Part shown: piece by piece, positions 1 through 7,880 of the stretch
How positions within the stretch are numbered: position 1 is the stretch's first letter
Layout: every line of letters starts with the position of its first letter
Assembly (NCBI RefSeq): GCF_000215705.1
Contig: NC_015677.1
Location: 4,006,194-4,070,193, forward strand
DNA from: Ramlibacter tataouinensis TTB310
GTDB lineage: Bacteria; Pseudomonadota; Gammaproteobacteria; Burkholderiales; Burkholderiaceae_C
DNA: 64,000 nucleotides
Direction: 5' to 3'
The notes under the pieces: generated by a model
Told to the model about the DNA's origin: nothing
Databases searched by the model: none
Seen by the model: the letters and a program-made list of their open reading frames with translations, nothing else
Program-made: the position numbers and the translations under genes

Positions 1-240
1 CTGCGGCACGGTGACCCGGTCTTCGGTGCTCACCGCCACGCTTCGAAAGCCCAGCAAGGGGCCGGTGCCGGCCGGCGCCGGGCCGGCGGCCGGCTGCGGC
101 GCGGCGCCGGCAGCCAGCGGCGCCAGCAGGCCGCCCAGGCCGCCCCGCAGCACCGTGCGCCGGGAAGGCAAAGAGACCTCGTGGATGCTGGGGTTGGAGG
201 ACCGGTTGCTGTCCTCCATCGAGTCGTGATCCTTGGCCAT
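1..240 (-). CDS. phoX: PhoX-family phosphatase, N-terminal part (cut by window edge)
   Basis: Only the first 80 codons are inside the window, reading leftward from ATG at 240. The protein begins with a hydrophilic stretch rich in Asp, Ser and Asn, followed by a twin-arginine motif (SRRTVLRGG, about residues 26-34) and a short hydrophobic segment, which together look like a Tat signal peptide. After it comes a segment containing LGFRSVAVSTEDRVTVP, typical of the mature N-terminus of PhoX/DUF839 Ca-dependent alkaline phosphatases of the periplasm. In that family the enzyme releases phosphate from phosphomonoesters and is exported folded with its metals. The catalytic part lies outside the window, so function rests on the N-terminus alone. 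Confidence 0.7.
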   Translation of the reverse strand, partial: MAKDHDSMEDSNRSSNPSIHEVSLPSRRTVLRGGLGGLLAPLAAGAAPQPAAGPAPAGTGPLLGFRSVAVSTEDRVTVPQ

Positions 241-293
241 GGCCGCCGATTGTGGGCGCGAACCGCCCGGCGGCCCAGCCGCCTGGCCGCGCG

Positions 294-1571
294 CTACACC
301 GGCTGGAAGTCGGCGATCACGAAACGATCGCGCGGCAGCGCCGGCAGCCGGCGCATGTCGATGGCCAGGTTCTGCGGCGGCAGGCGGTAGCGCGAGCGCT
401 GCACCAGCAGGCGCAGGGCCAGTTTCATCAGCGCCAGGGTCACCCCTTCGCCCGGGCAGCGGTGCTGGTCGTCGGCGCGGCCGCCGCCCTGCGGCACCAG
501 CTCGAACAGGCCGGGGATGCGGCCCATGAAGCGCTCGGGCCGGAACTCGCCCGGGTGCGGCCACAGCCGGCCGTCGTGGTTGGTGCCGTACAGGTCCAGC
601 AGCACGCGCCGGCCCTGCGGGAAGTGGTAGCCCTCCCAGACGAAGTCGCGCCGCACGCGCGCGGCGATGGCGGGGAAGAACGGGTAGAAGCGCCGCACCT
701 CCTGCACGAAGGCGTCGGCGCCCAGGTCGCCACCGGCGGCCAGGGTGGGCGCCCAGCCGGGATGGTGGTGCAGCGCGTGCGCGGCGAACACCACGAACAC
801 CGACACCGCCACGGTGGGCCGCAGCACGTTGAGCAGCTCGACGGCGGCGATGCGCGCGGGCAGCGGCTCGCCGCGCTCGTCGGTCAGCTCGGCCGCCGCC
901 TGCAGCAGGGTGCGCCCGGCCACGCGCCGGCGCCCGTCGCGGATCTCCTGGACCAGGCCGGCCAGCCAGGTTTCGGCCTGCCTGCGCGCCCGCCGCGCGC
1001 GCAGGTGCGCGCCCAGGCCCGACGCGGCGCTGTCGAACAGCGCGGCGAGCTGGCCGGTGCGCAGCTGCACCTCGTGCTCGGGCAGGGGCACGCCGGCCCA
1101 GGCGCAGACCGAGCGCGTCAGCCATTCCTGCGCCGAGGTGTAGAGCACCAGCTGGGGCTGACTGCGCCAGTGCGAGGCCATGGTCAGCCAGGTGACCTCG
1201 GCCTGGCGCACCAGCGCGGCCACGCGCGCGGGCGCCGTGGCCTCCAGGAAGAAGGCCTTGCGCCGCAGGTGGGCCGACCCGTCCAGCGTCTGCACCGCGC
1301 CCTTGCCGAAAAGGGTGGCGCGCAGCGGCTCGGGCGCGGCGCCGGCGCGCACGAAGCGCTCCTTGTCGTAGAACAGCTGGGCCGCCGGCGCGCCGGTCAG
1401 GAACAGGGTGGGCGCCAGCAGCAGCCGGCCCTGCGCCACGTCGGTGTGGCGGGCGGCGCATTCCCGGCCGATGAAGCGGTAGGGATCGGCCGCGAACGCC
1501 AGCGTGTGGTCCGGGCCGGCCAGCACCGGGATGGGACGGGCGGGTTTGGGCGCCGTGAAGAAACGGTTCAT
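294..1571 (-). CDS. CYP152-family cytochrome P450 (fatty acid peroxygenase)
   Basis: This 425-residue P450 matches the CYP152 family (P450 BS-beta, SP-alpha, OleT), which use hydrogen peroxide rather than a reductase to hydroxylate or decarboxylate fatty acids. Visible landmarks are the I-helix region with RPTVAVS, the ExxR-type motif EVRRFYPFFP, the segment LLDLYGTNHDGRLWPHP, and the heme-binding PQGGGRADDQHRCPGEG with ligand Cys372. The long insert between the GGG and the Cys is characteristic of CYP152. No signal peptide is visible, so it is cytosolic. It starts 22 bases after the hemerythrin-like gene on the same strand, so the two may be co-transcribed. Whether the products are alpha/beta-hydroxy acids or alkenes cannot be decided from sequence. 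Confidence 0.9.
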   Translation of the reverse strand: MNRFFTAPKPARPIPVLAGPDHTLAFAADPYRFIGRECAARHTDVAQGRLLLAPTLFLTGAPAAQLFYDKERFVRAGAAPEPLRATLFGKGAVQTLDGSAHLRRKAFFLEATAPARVAALVRQAEVTWLTMASHWRSQPQLVLYTSAQEWLTRSVCAWAGVPLPEHEVQLRTGQLAALFDSAASGLGAHLRARRARRQAETWLAGLVQEIRDGRRRVAGRTLLQAAAELTDERGEPLPARIAAVELLNVLRPTVAVSVFVVFAAHALHHHPGWAPTLAAGGDLGADAFVQEVRRFYPFFPAIAARVRRDFVWEGYHFPQGRRVLLDLYGTNHDGRLWPHPGEFRPERFMGRIPGLFELVPQGGGRADDQHRCPGEGVTLALMKLALRLLVQRSRYRLPPQNLAIDMRRLPALPRDRFVIADFQPV

Positions 1572-1593
1572 CGCAAGCCTTCGCGTGCAGCCA

Positions 1594-2169
1594 TCACACG
1601 CGGCGTGCCAGCCGGTTGCCCAGCAGCAGGCCCCCGGCCACCACGCCGGCGACCAGCGCCATGGAGCTGGCCGGCATGGCGCGCGCCATGTCGGCAGCCA
1701 GCCGGCCGCTGCGCGGCGCCAGCAGCGCCAGGCGCCGCTGGGTCATCTTGCGGCCCAGCTCCCCCAGACGGTCCTGCAGCAGGCGCTCGGCCTCGGGCAG
1801 GATGGTGGTCTCCTCGTCGGCCACGTGGTGCATCACATCGCGCATCAGCTCCATCAGCGTGTCGTCGTAGCGCGCGTCGGTGGGCTGCATGGCGCGCAGC
1901 TGGGCGATCAGGCGCTTCATCTCGTTGTGTTCGGGCACGGCCTTGCGCAGCGCCTCGTTGTCGGTGACGGCGCGCAGCGCGGGGTAGAAGATCTCCTCCT
2001 CCAGCTGGGCGTGGATCTCCAGCGCCAGGCAGATGGTGCCCGCCAGGCCCTGCTTGACGCGCGGCGCGCTGGTGGTCTTGTACTGGTGGAAGGTGGCCAG
2101 CACATGGGTGTGGTCCATGCGGATCATGTTGGTGGCATACGGCGACAGCCGGTCGAGGACGGTGGTCAT
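1594..2169 (-). CDS. Hemerythrin-like (HHE) domain protein with C-terminal membrane segment
   Basis: The 191-residue protein carries hemerythrin-type helices with candidate diiron ligands in DHTHVLATFHQ, in IHAQLEEEIFYPAL, and in HHVADEETTILPEAE. The last 30 residues form a hydrophobic segment (SSMALVAGVVAGGLLLGN), so the protein may be attached to the inner membrane. Hemerythrin-like proteins bind oxygen or peroxide, or act in iron/redox stress. The ATG at 2169 was chosen over an upstream in-frame start at 2253 because AAGGAGA lies just before it. The gene sits directly upstream of the CYP152 gene, which is suggestive because that enzyme consumes peroxide, but the link is inference. Confidence 0.8.
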   Translation of the reverse strand: MTTVLDRLSPYATNMIRMDHTHVLATFHQYKTTSAPRVKQGLAGTICLALEIHAQLEEEIFYPALRAVTDNEALRKAVPEHNEMKRLIAQLRAMQPTDARYDDTLMELMRDVMHHVADEETTILPEAERLLQDRLGELGRKMTQRRLALLAPRSGRLAADMARAMPASSMALVAGVVAGGLLLGNRLARRV

Positions 2170-2329
2170 GGCGTCTCCTTGGGGATTGCAGCGGGGGATG
2201 CCACGTTCTAGCCGCGGCGCGGGCCCGGCCGTGTAGGCAAGGGGCTCGTTCACCTCCCGTTTTTGGCGAACACCCCGCTAAGATCACGCTCTGCTCAACC
2301 GTGGAGGAGCGGCCCTCCGGCCGGCGCCC

Positions 2330-3529
2330 GTGACCGTCACCGAAATCTTCCTGATCGCCATGGCGATCATCTTCACCCTGCCCTACCTGATCTGGCGGCT
2401 GGGACGCACCGAGTACTTCGCGCCGCTGGTGGTGGTGCAGATCCTGGCCGGGCTGCTGCTGGGGCCGGGCATCCTGGGCAAGCTCTACCCCGACTACTAC
2501 CAGTTCGTCTTCAGCGCGCCGGTGGTGCAATCCCTCAACGGCGTGGCCTGGTGGGGCGTGACGCTGTTCATCTTCATCGCCGGCGTCGAGCTGGACCTGC
2601 GCAAGGCCTGGCAGCACCGGCGCGAGAGCGGCATCACGGCGGCGCTGTGCCTGGGCACGCCGCTGGTGCTGGGCTGCGGCGCGGCGCTGGTGCTCCTGGG
2701 CATGGGCGGCTGGATGGGCGCGGCGGCCCGGCCCTGGCAGTTCGTGGCCGGCGTGGGCATGGGATGCGCGGTGACGGCGCTGCCCATCCTGATCCTGCTG
2801 ATGGAGAAGATGGGCATCCTGCGCTTGGCCCTAGGCCAGCGCATCCTGCGCTATGCCAGCCTGGACGACATCGCCATCTGGGGCGTGCTGGCCCTCATCC
2901 TGATGGACTGGCAACGAATGGGCAAGCAGGCCGCGTTCATCGCCGCCTTCGCCGCGCTGGCCTGGGGGCTGCGCGTGCTGATGCGGCGCCTGCCGGCCGC
3001 GGACCGCTGGTTCGTGGCCCTGATCTGGCTGATCCTGTGCTCGCTGGGCGCCGACTGGGCCGGCCTGCACTACATGGTGGGCGCCTTCCTGGCCGGCGCG
3101 GTGATGGACAGCGAGTGGTTCGAGCAGGCGCAGATGGACCTGCTGCGGCATCACGTGCTGCTGGTGCTGATGCCGGTGTTCTTCCTGTCCACCGGCCTGC
3201 GCACCGAATGGGACGTGGGCGGCACGGCCGTGTTCTTCGCTGCCGGCCTGCTGCTGGCGGCCTCGGTGGCGGGCAAGCTGCTGGCCGCGCAGCTGGCCGG
3301 CCGCGTGCTGGGCTGGGCGCCGGGCGAGGCCTCCATCATCGGCTGGCTGCTGCAGACCAAGGGGCTGATCGAGATCATCTTCGCCAACATCCTGCTGGAC
3401 AAGAGGATCATCACCGGCGACACCTTCACCGCGCTGCTGCTGATGGCGGTGGCCAGCACCATGCTCACGGTGCCGATGGTGGCGCCCAGGCTGGCGAGCA
3501 CCCGGGAGCTGGTGGCCCGCGCCAGCTGA
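2330..3529 (+). CDS. Cation:proton antiporter (CPA2-type membrane domain only)
   Basis: A 399-residue polytopic membrane protein with about 11-12 hydrophobic segments. The motif GVTLFIFIAGVELDLR and the later FFLSTGLRTEWDVGG are typical of the Na+/H+ exchanger fold in the CPA2 group. There is no TrkA-N or TrkA-C domain, in contrast to the longer KefB-like protein at 56503, so regulation by nucleotide binding is not expected. The start is GTG at 2330; a purine-rich GTGGAGGAG lies about 20 bases upstream, which is far for a ribosome-binding site. It is transcribed divergently from the hemerythrin-like gene. The transported ion cannot be assigned. Confidence 0.82.
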   Translation: MTVTEIFLIAMAIIFTLPYLIWRLGRTEYFAPLVVVQILAGLLLGPGILGKLYPDYYQFVFSAPVVQSLNGVAWWGVTLFIFIAGVELDLRKAWQHRRESGITAALCLGTPLVLGCGAALVLLGMGGWMGAAARPWQFVAGVGMGCAVTALPILILLMEKMGILRLALGQRILRYASLDDIAIWGVLALILMDWQRMGKQAAFIAAFAALAWGLRVLMRRLPAADRWFVALIWLILCSLGADWAGLHYMVGAFLAGAVMDSEWFEQAQMDLLRHHVLLVLMPVFFLSTGLRTEWDVGGTAVFFAAGLLLAASVAGKLLAAQLAGRVLGWAPGEASIIGWLLQTKGLIEIIFANILLDKRIITGDTFTALLLMAVASTMLTVPMVAPRLASTRELVARAS

Positions 3530-3643
3530 GCGAGGCGCCGCGCAGGGCGCCCAGACCACCCGCAGGCCCACGCTACATTGGCGACACACGCCGCCAGACA
3601 GGGCCGGTGGCGCAGCTGGATCGTCAACCAGGGAGGCAAGGCC

Positions 3644-4498
3644 ATGAGGAATCTGCAAGGGAGGGTCGCCGCGGTCACGGGAGCCGGCAGCGGCCTGGGC
3701 CGCGCGCTGGCCCACGAGCTGGCGCGCCGGGGTGCGCACCTGGCGCTCGGCGACGTCGACGATGCGGGGCTGCGCGAGACGGCCGCACAGCTGCGCGACT
3801 GCGGGGTGCGTGTCACTGCCGCCGCGGTGGACGTGGCGCAGCGCAAGGCGGTGTTCGCCTGGGCCGACGCCTGCGTGCGCGAGCATGGCCGCGTCAACCT
3901 GGTCTTCAACAACGCGGGCGTCGCCCTGTCCGCGCCCGCCGACGCGGTGCACCCGGTGGACTTCGAATGGATCATGGGCATCAACTTCTGGGGCGTGGTG
4001 CACGGCACGCAGGCCTTCCTGCCGCACCTGCGCGCCAGCGGCGAAGGCCACGTGGTGAACATCTCCAGCCTGTTCGGCCTGATGGCCATGCCGACCCAGG
4101 CGGCCTACAACGCCAGCAAGTTCGCGGTGCGCGGCTACACCGAGGCGCTGCGCATGGAGCTGGACATGGAAGGCGGCCGCGTCAGCGCCAGCTGCGTGCA
4201 CCCGGGCGGGGTGGCCACCAACATCGCGCGGGCCCAGCGCATCGACGAGGAGCTGGTCCGCCGCACCGGCGTCGCCGCGCAGGCCCAGCGCGAGCGCGGC
4301 GACGCGCTGATCAGGGTCACGCCGCCCGACGCGGCCGCGCGGCAGATCCTGGATGGCGTGCAGCGCAACGCCCGCCGCATCCTGGTCGGGCCGGACGCGC
4401 GCCGGCTGGACCGGCTGGTGCGCCTGCTGGGGTCGGCCTACCAGCCGCTGGTGGTGCGGCAGGCGCGCAAGCTGCTGCGGGGGCGCCATGCCGGCTGA
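3644..4498 (+). CDS. Short-chain dehydrogenase/reductase (SDR)
   Basis: A 284-residue classical SDR with the cofactor-binding TGAGSGLGR near the N-terminus, NNAG in the middle, and an intact catalytic set: Ser in NISSLFG and the Tyr/Lys pair in AAYNASK. The ATG at 3644 is preceded by AGGGAGG and is preferred to an upstream in-frame start at 3578. Its stop codon overlaps the start of the EthA-like monooxygenase by 11 bases, so the two are translationally coupled. The pairing suggests alcohol-to-ketone oxidation followed by Baeyer-Villiger insertion of oxygen; the substrate is unknown. Confidence 0.87.
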   Translation: MRNLQGRVAAVTGAGSGLGRALAHELARRGAHLALGDVDDAGLRETAAQLRDCGVRVTAAAVDVAQRKAVFAWADACVREHGRVNLVFNNAGVALSAPADAVHPVDFEWIMGINFWGVVHGTQAFLPHLRASGEGHVVNISSLFGLMAMPTQAAYNASKFAVRGYTEALRMELDMEGGRVSASCVHPGGVATNIARAQRIDEELVRRTGVAAQAQRERGDALIRVTPPDAAARQILDGVQRNARRILVGPDARRLDRLVRLLGSAYQPLVVRQARKLLRGRHAG

Positions 4499-5963
4499 AC
4501 CGGTTTTCTTCGACGTGGTCGTGGTGGGCGCGGGCCTGTCGGGCATCGCCGCCGGCTACCACCTGCAGGCGCGCTGCCCGGGCCTGCGCTACGCCATCCT
4601 GGAGGCGCGCGAGGCGATCGGCGGCACCTGGGACCTGTTCCGCTATCCGGGCGTGCGCTCGGATTCGGACATGTACACCCTGGGCTACAGCTTCCGGCCC
4701 TGGCCCAGCGACGCCTCGTTCGCCTGCGGCCCCGACATCCGCGAGTACGTGGCCGGCACGGCGCGCGAGCACGGCATCGACCGGCACATCCGCTTCGGCC
4801 AGCGCGTCACCGCGGCCAGCTGGGACTCGGCGCAGGCGCGCTGGACGGTGAGCACCACCTCCCCGTCCGGCCAGGAGGCGCGCTTCGAATGCCGCTTCCT
4901 GTTCTTCTGCAGCGGCTACTACGACTACGAGCGCGGCCACGAGCCGCAGTGGGCGGGCACGGCGGACTTCCGCGGCCGCATCGTGCACCCCCAGCACTGG
5001 CCGCAGGCGCTGGACGTCAGCGGCCGCCGGGTGGTCGTCGTCGGCAGCGGCGCCACCGCCGTGACCCTGGTGCCCGAGCTGGCGACCGCCGCCGGGCACG
5101 TCACCATGCTGCAGCGCTCGCCCAGCTACATCGCGGCGCTGCCGGCGCGCGACCGCATCGGCGCGGCCTGGCGGCGCTGGCTGCCGGCCGGCGCGGCGCA
5201 CCGGCTGATCCGCTGGAAGAACATCGCCCTGTCCATGGCCCTGTTCCAGTTCGCGCGGCGCAGGCCCGAGGCGACGGCCCGCTGGCTGCTGCGGTCCGCC
5301 GCCAGCCTGCTCGGCCCGGGCTTCGACGTGGAACGCCACCTCAAGCCGGCGTACAAGCCCTGGGACCAGCGGCTGTGCATCGCGCCCGACGGCGACCTGT
5401 TCCGGGCGGTGCGCAGCGGCAAGGCGTCCATCGTGACCGACCGCATCGAGCGCTTCACCGAACGCGGCATCCTGCTGGCCTCGGGCCAGGCGCTGGAAGC
5501 CGACATCGTGGTGGCGGCCACCGGGCTGAAGCTGAAGCTGCTGGGCGGCGCCAGGCTGACCGTGGACGGGCGGCCGGTGGACCTGGCGCAGACCGTGTCG
5601 TACCGGGGCCTGATGTACGGCGGCATCCCCAACCTGGCCACGGCGATGGGCTACACCAATGCCTCGTGGACGCTCAAGTGCGAGCTGATCGCGCGCTACG
5701 TGTGCCGCCTGCTGAACCACATGCAGGCACGGGGCTGGGACATCTGCGTGCCTTCGGCGGACGGGCCGGCCGCGATGGCCACGCGTCCCGCCATCGACCT
5801 GAGCTCGGGCTATGTGCAGCGCGCCGCGGACCTGCTGCCGCGGCAGGGCGAGCGCCGGCCCTGGCGCATCCACCAGAACTACCTGCAGGACCTGCTGTCG
5901 CTGAGGTTCAGCCCGCTGCGCGACGGCGCCATGCGCTTCGCCCGGCGCACCGGCGGCACCTAA
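4488..5963 (+). CDS. Baeyer-Villiger flavin monooxygenase, EthA-like
   Basis: A 491-residue FAD/NADPH-dependent monooxygenase. It has the FAD-binding GAGLSG (residues 14-19), the segment GGTWDLFRYPGVRSDSDMY, the Baeyer-Villiger fingerprint FRGRIVHPQHWP (about residues 160-171) and the NADPH-binding GSGATA. The pattern and spacing along the whole length closely resemble mycobacterial EthA, which converts ketones to esters and activates thioamide drugs. It overlaps the upstream SDR by 11 bases, so the pair likely acts on one substrate. Its TAA overlaps the convergent proQ stop, and no terminator hairpin is visible between them. The natural substrate is unknown. Confidence 0.88.
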   Translation: MPAEPVFFDVVVVGAGLSGIAAGYHLQARCPGLRYAILEAREAIGGTWDLFRYPGVRSDSDMYTLGYSFRPWPSDASFACGPDIREYVAGTAREHGIDRHIRFGQRVTAASWDSAQARWTVSTTSPSGQEARFECRFLFFCSGYYDYERGHEPQWAGTADFRGRIVHPQHWPQALDVSGRRVVVVGSGATAVTLVPELATAAGHVTMLQRSPSYIAALPARDRIGAAWRRWLPAGAAHRLIRWKNIALSMALFQFARRRPEATARWLLRSAASLLGPGFDVERHLKPAYKPWDQRLCIAPDGDLFRAVRSGKASIVTDRIERFTERGILLASGQALEADIVVAATGLKLKLLGGARLTVDGRPVDLAQTVSYRGLMYGGIPNLATAMGYTNASWTLKCELIARYVCRLLNHMQARGWDICVPSADGPAAMATRPAIDLSSGYVQRAADLLPRQGERRPWRIHQNYLQDLLSLRFSPLRDGAMRFARRTGGT

Positions 5964-6592
5964 GCGGCGGGCAGCATCGCCCGCACCGCGTCCGGTTCCA
6001 GGCCGTACATCTCGGCGAAGGACTCGACGTCCTGGCCGCTGGCGCGGAAGGCGCGCAGCAGCGCCTCGCGCCGCGCCGCCTGCTCGGCCACCAGGGCGAA
6101 CGCCTCGTCCAGCAGCGCGAGCGCGGTGTCGTCGCCGGTGCGCACGCGTTCCAGGTAGTCCTCGCGCGACAGCCCGCTGGCCTGGATCGCCTGCGCCAGC
6201 CGGTGCACGGCCCAGGTGCGCGCCTTCTGCGCGTCGCGTGCCTGCCGGCGGCGGAACACCTCCAGGATGGCGTGCTGCACGTGCTCGGGCGCCACATCGT
6301 CCACCGGGTTGCCGTCCAGGTCGTGGCGGCGGTCGCCCTCGGCCACGGCCTCCAGGTAGCGGGTGGAGCGCACGTGCTGGCCCAGCGCCTGCTTGAGCTC
6401 TTCCTTCTGGAACTGTCCGGGGTGCCTCGCCATCAGGTCCTCGAACACGCCCAGCTTGAGCGGGCGGAAACGGGCACCGAACAGCCGCGGGTGCAGCTGC
6501 CACAGGCGCTGCAGCAGCGGGTGCACCTCGCGCGGGGGCCGGGGCTTTTTCTTGTCCTGCTTCTGCGGGACGGAGGACGCGGTATCACTCAT
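5960..6592 (-). CDS. proQ: ProQ/FinO-family RNA-binding protein
   Basis: A 210-residue protein with a short basic lysine-rich N-terminus (KQDKKKPRPPRE) followed by the FinO/ProQ fold at about residues 25-130, including LFGARFRPLKLGVFEDL and HVRSTRYLEAV. Proteins of this family bind structured small RNAs and mRNA 3' ends. The C-terminal part is acidic and helical and lacks the Tudor-like domain of E. coli ProQ. The ATG at 6592 was chosen because the upstream in-frame extension is low-complexity non-coding-like sequence. It is convergent with the monooxygenase gene, the stop codons overlapping by four bases. Confidence 0.85.
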   Translation of the reverse strand: MSDTASSVPQKQDKKKPRPPREVHPLLQRLWQLHPRLFGARFRPLKLGVFEDLMARHPGQFQKEELKQALGQHVRSTRYLEAVAEGDRRHDLDGNPVDDVAPEHVQHAILEVFRRRQARDAQKARTWAVHRLAQAIQASGLSREDYLERVRTGDDTALALLDEAFALVAEQAARREALLRAFRASGQDVESFAEMYGLEPDAVRAMLPAA

Positions 6593-6633
6593 GAGCCCGC
6601 CACTGTAGCCCGGCACGGGCGACAATCGCCGCC

Positions 6634-7110
6634 ATGAAGATCGAAAAAGACACGGTGGTGACCCTGCGCTGCCGCATCGCCGACGACCAGGGCCGCCTGG
6701 TGCAGGACGGCAAGCAGCCCATGGTCTACCTGCACGGCGGCTACGACAACACCTTCCCCAAGATCGAAGCGGCACTGGAAGGCCGGGCCAGCGGCGACGA
6801 GCTGACCCTGGTGCTGGCGCCGGCCGACGCCTTCGGCGAGCGCGACGAGGCGCTGCTGCGCACCATCCCCAAGCGCGAGTTCCCGCCCGGCGTCAAGGTG
6901 GGCGGCCAGCTGGAGCTGCCCGGCCCCCAAGGCGCGCCGCAGGCCTTTACCGTGAGCAAGATCAAGGGCGACGCCGTGCACCTGGACGGCAACCACCCGC
7001 TGGCGGGCCGCACGCTCAAGCTCGCCATCAAGGTCATCGGCGTACGCGCCGCCAGCGCCGAGGAGATCGCGCACCGCCACGTGCACGGCGAGCACGGGCA
7101 CCACCACTGA
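6634..7110 (+). CDS. FKBP-type peptidyl-prolyl isomerase, SlyD-like
   Basis: A 158-residue protein with the SlyD-type FKBP arrangement: an N-terminal FKBP half, the insert-in-flap chaperone segment (about residues 70-115, with VHLDGNHPLAGRTL at its end), and the returning FKBP strand LKLAIKVIGV. The C-terminus is short but histidine-rich (HRHVHGEHGHHH), consistent with metal binding as in SlyD. It would act as a cytosolic folding helper and possibly in nickel handling. It is divergent from proQ, with only 41 bases between starts, and is followed after 8 bases by the exported methyltransferase gene. Confidence 0.88.
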   Translation: MKIEKDTVVTLRCRIADDQGRLVQDGKQPMVYLHGGYDNTFPKIEAALEGRASGDELTLVLAPADAFGERDEALLRTIPKREFPPGVKVGGQLELPGPQGAPQAFTVSKIKGDAVHLDGNHPLAGRTLKLAIKVIGVRAASAEEIAHRHVHGEHGHHH

Positions 7111-7118
7111 GGCTGGCA

Positions 7119-7868
7119 ATGAGCCCGCTCCCGCAGTTGAACCGGCGTGCCACGCTGCAATGCTTGGGCCTGGCGCTGGCCGGTCTGCCGCTGGCCGTGA
7201 TCGCGCAGGAAGCGCCGCAGCGCTACCGCCGCGTTGCGCCTAGCCCCGACGGCATCGGCAAGGTCTACATGGGCCGCGAGATCTCGGGCGTGATGGGCTG
7301 GCAGGGCGCCGCCTGGCTGGAACGCGGCGAGCGCGAGCGCGAGGAGCGCACCGACCTGCTGCTGCGCGAGCTGGCGCTGCGGCCGGGTCAGCAGGTGGCC
7401 GACGTGGGCGCGGGCTCGGGCTACCTCACCCGCCGCATGGCGCCGCAGGTGGCGCCCGGCGGCACCGTGTGGGCGACCGACGTGCAGCCCGAGATGGTGC
7501 GGCTGCTGCGCCAGGATGCGGCGCGCGCCGGCCTGGGGAACGTGCGCCCGGTGCTGGGCACGCCGACCGACGTGAACCTGCCGCCCGCGACGCTGGACCT
7601 GGCCGTGCTGGTGGACGTCTACCACGAGCTGGAGTTTCCGTTCGAGGCGATGGACAGCCTGGTGCGCGCCCTCAAGCCCGGCGGCCGCGTGGTGCTGGTG
7701 GAGTACCGCGCCGAGGACCCGAAGGTGCCCATCAAGCCCTTGCACAAGATGAGCCAGGACCAGGTGCGGCGCGAGATGGCGCCGCACGCGCTGGCGTGGG
7801 AACGCACGGCGGACGTGCTGCCCTGGCAGCACCTGATGGTTTTCAGGAAGACGGCCCGGCCGTCCTAA
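7119..7868 (+). CDS. Class I SAM-dependent methyltransferase with N-terminal export signal
   Basis: The 249-residue protein has a class I methyltransferase fold: SAM-binding motif I VADVGAGSGYLTRRM, then WATDVQPEMV, LAVLVDVYHEL and LKPGGRVVLVEY. Unusually, it starts with a cleavable export signal, NRRATLQCLGLALAGLPLAVIAQE, with two arginines before the hydrophobic stretch and a likely signal peptidase site after AVIA. Export is surprising because SAM is a cytosolic cofactor. The start ATG lies 8 bases after the FKBP stop, so the genes are probably co-transcribed. The substrate is unknown. Confidence 0.8.
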   Translation: MSPLPQLNRRATLQCLGLALAGLPLAVIAQEAPQRYRRVAPSPDGIGKVYMGREISGVMGWQGAAWLERGEREREERTDLLLRELALRPGQQVADVGAGSGYLTRRMAPQVAPGGTVWATDVQPEMVRLLRQDAARAGLGNVRPVLGTPTDVNLPPATLDLAVLVDVYHELEFPFEAMDSLVRALKPGGRVVLVEYRAEDPKVPIKPLHKMSQDQVRREMAPHALAWERTADVLPWQHLMVFRKTARPS

Positions 7869-7880
7869 CCGGCGCCGGCC

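Noticed and set aside
252..1967. Long plus-strand open frame of 571 codons opposite the P450 and hemerythrin genes
   Set aside because: It is the complement shadow of two well-recognised genes in very GC-rich DNA; its translation is low-complexity (Ala, Arg, Gly, His, Gln) without motifs.
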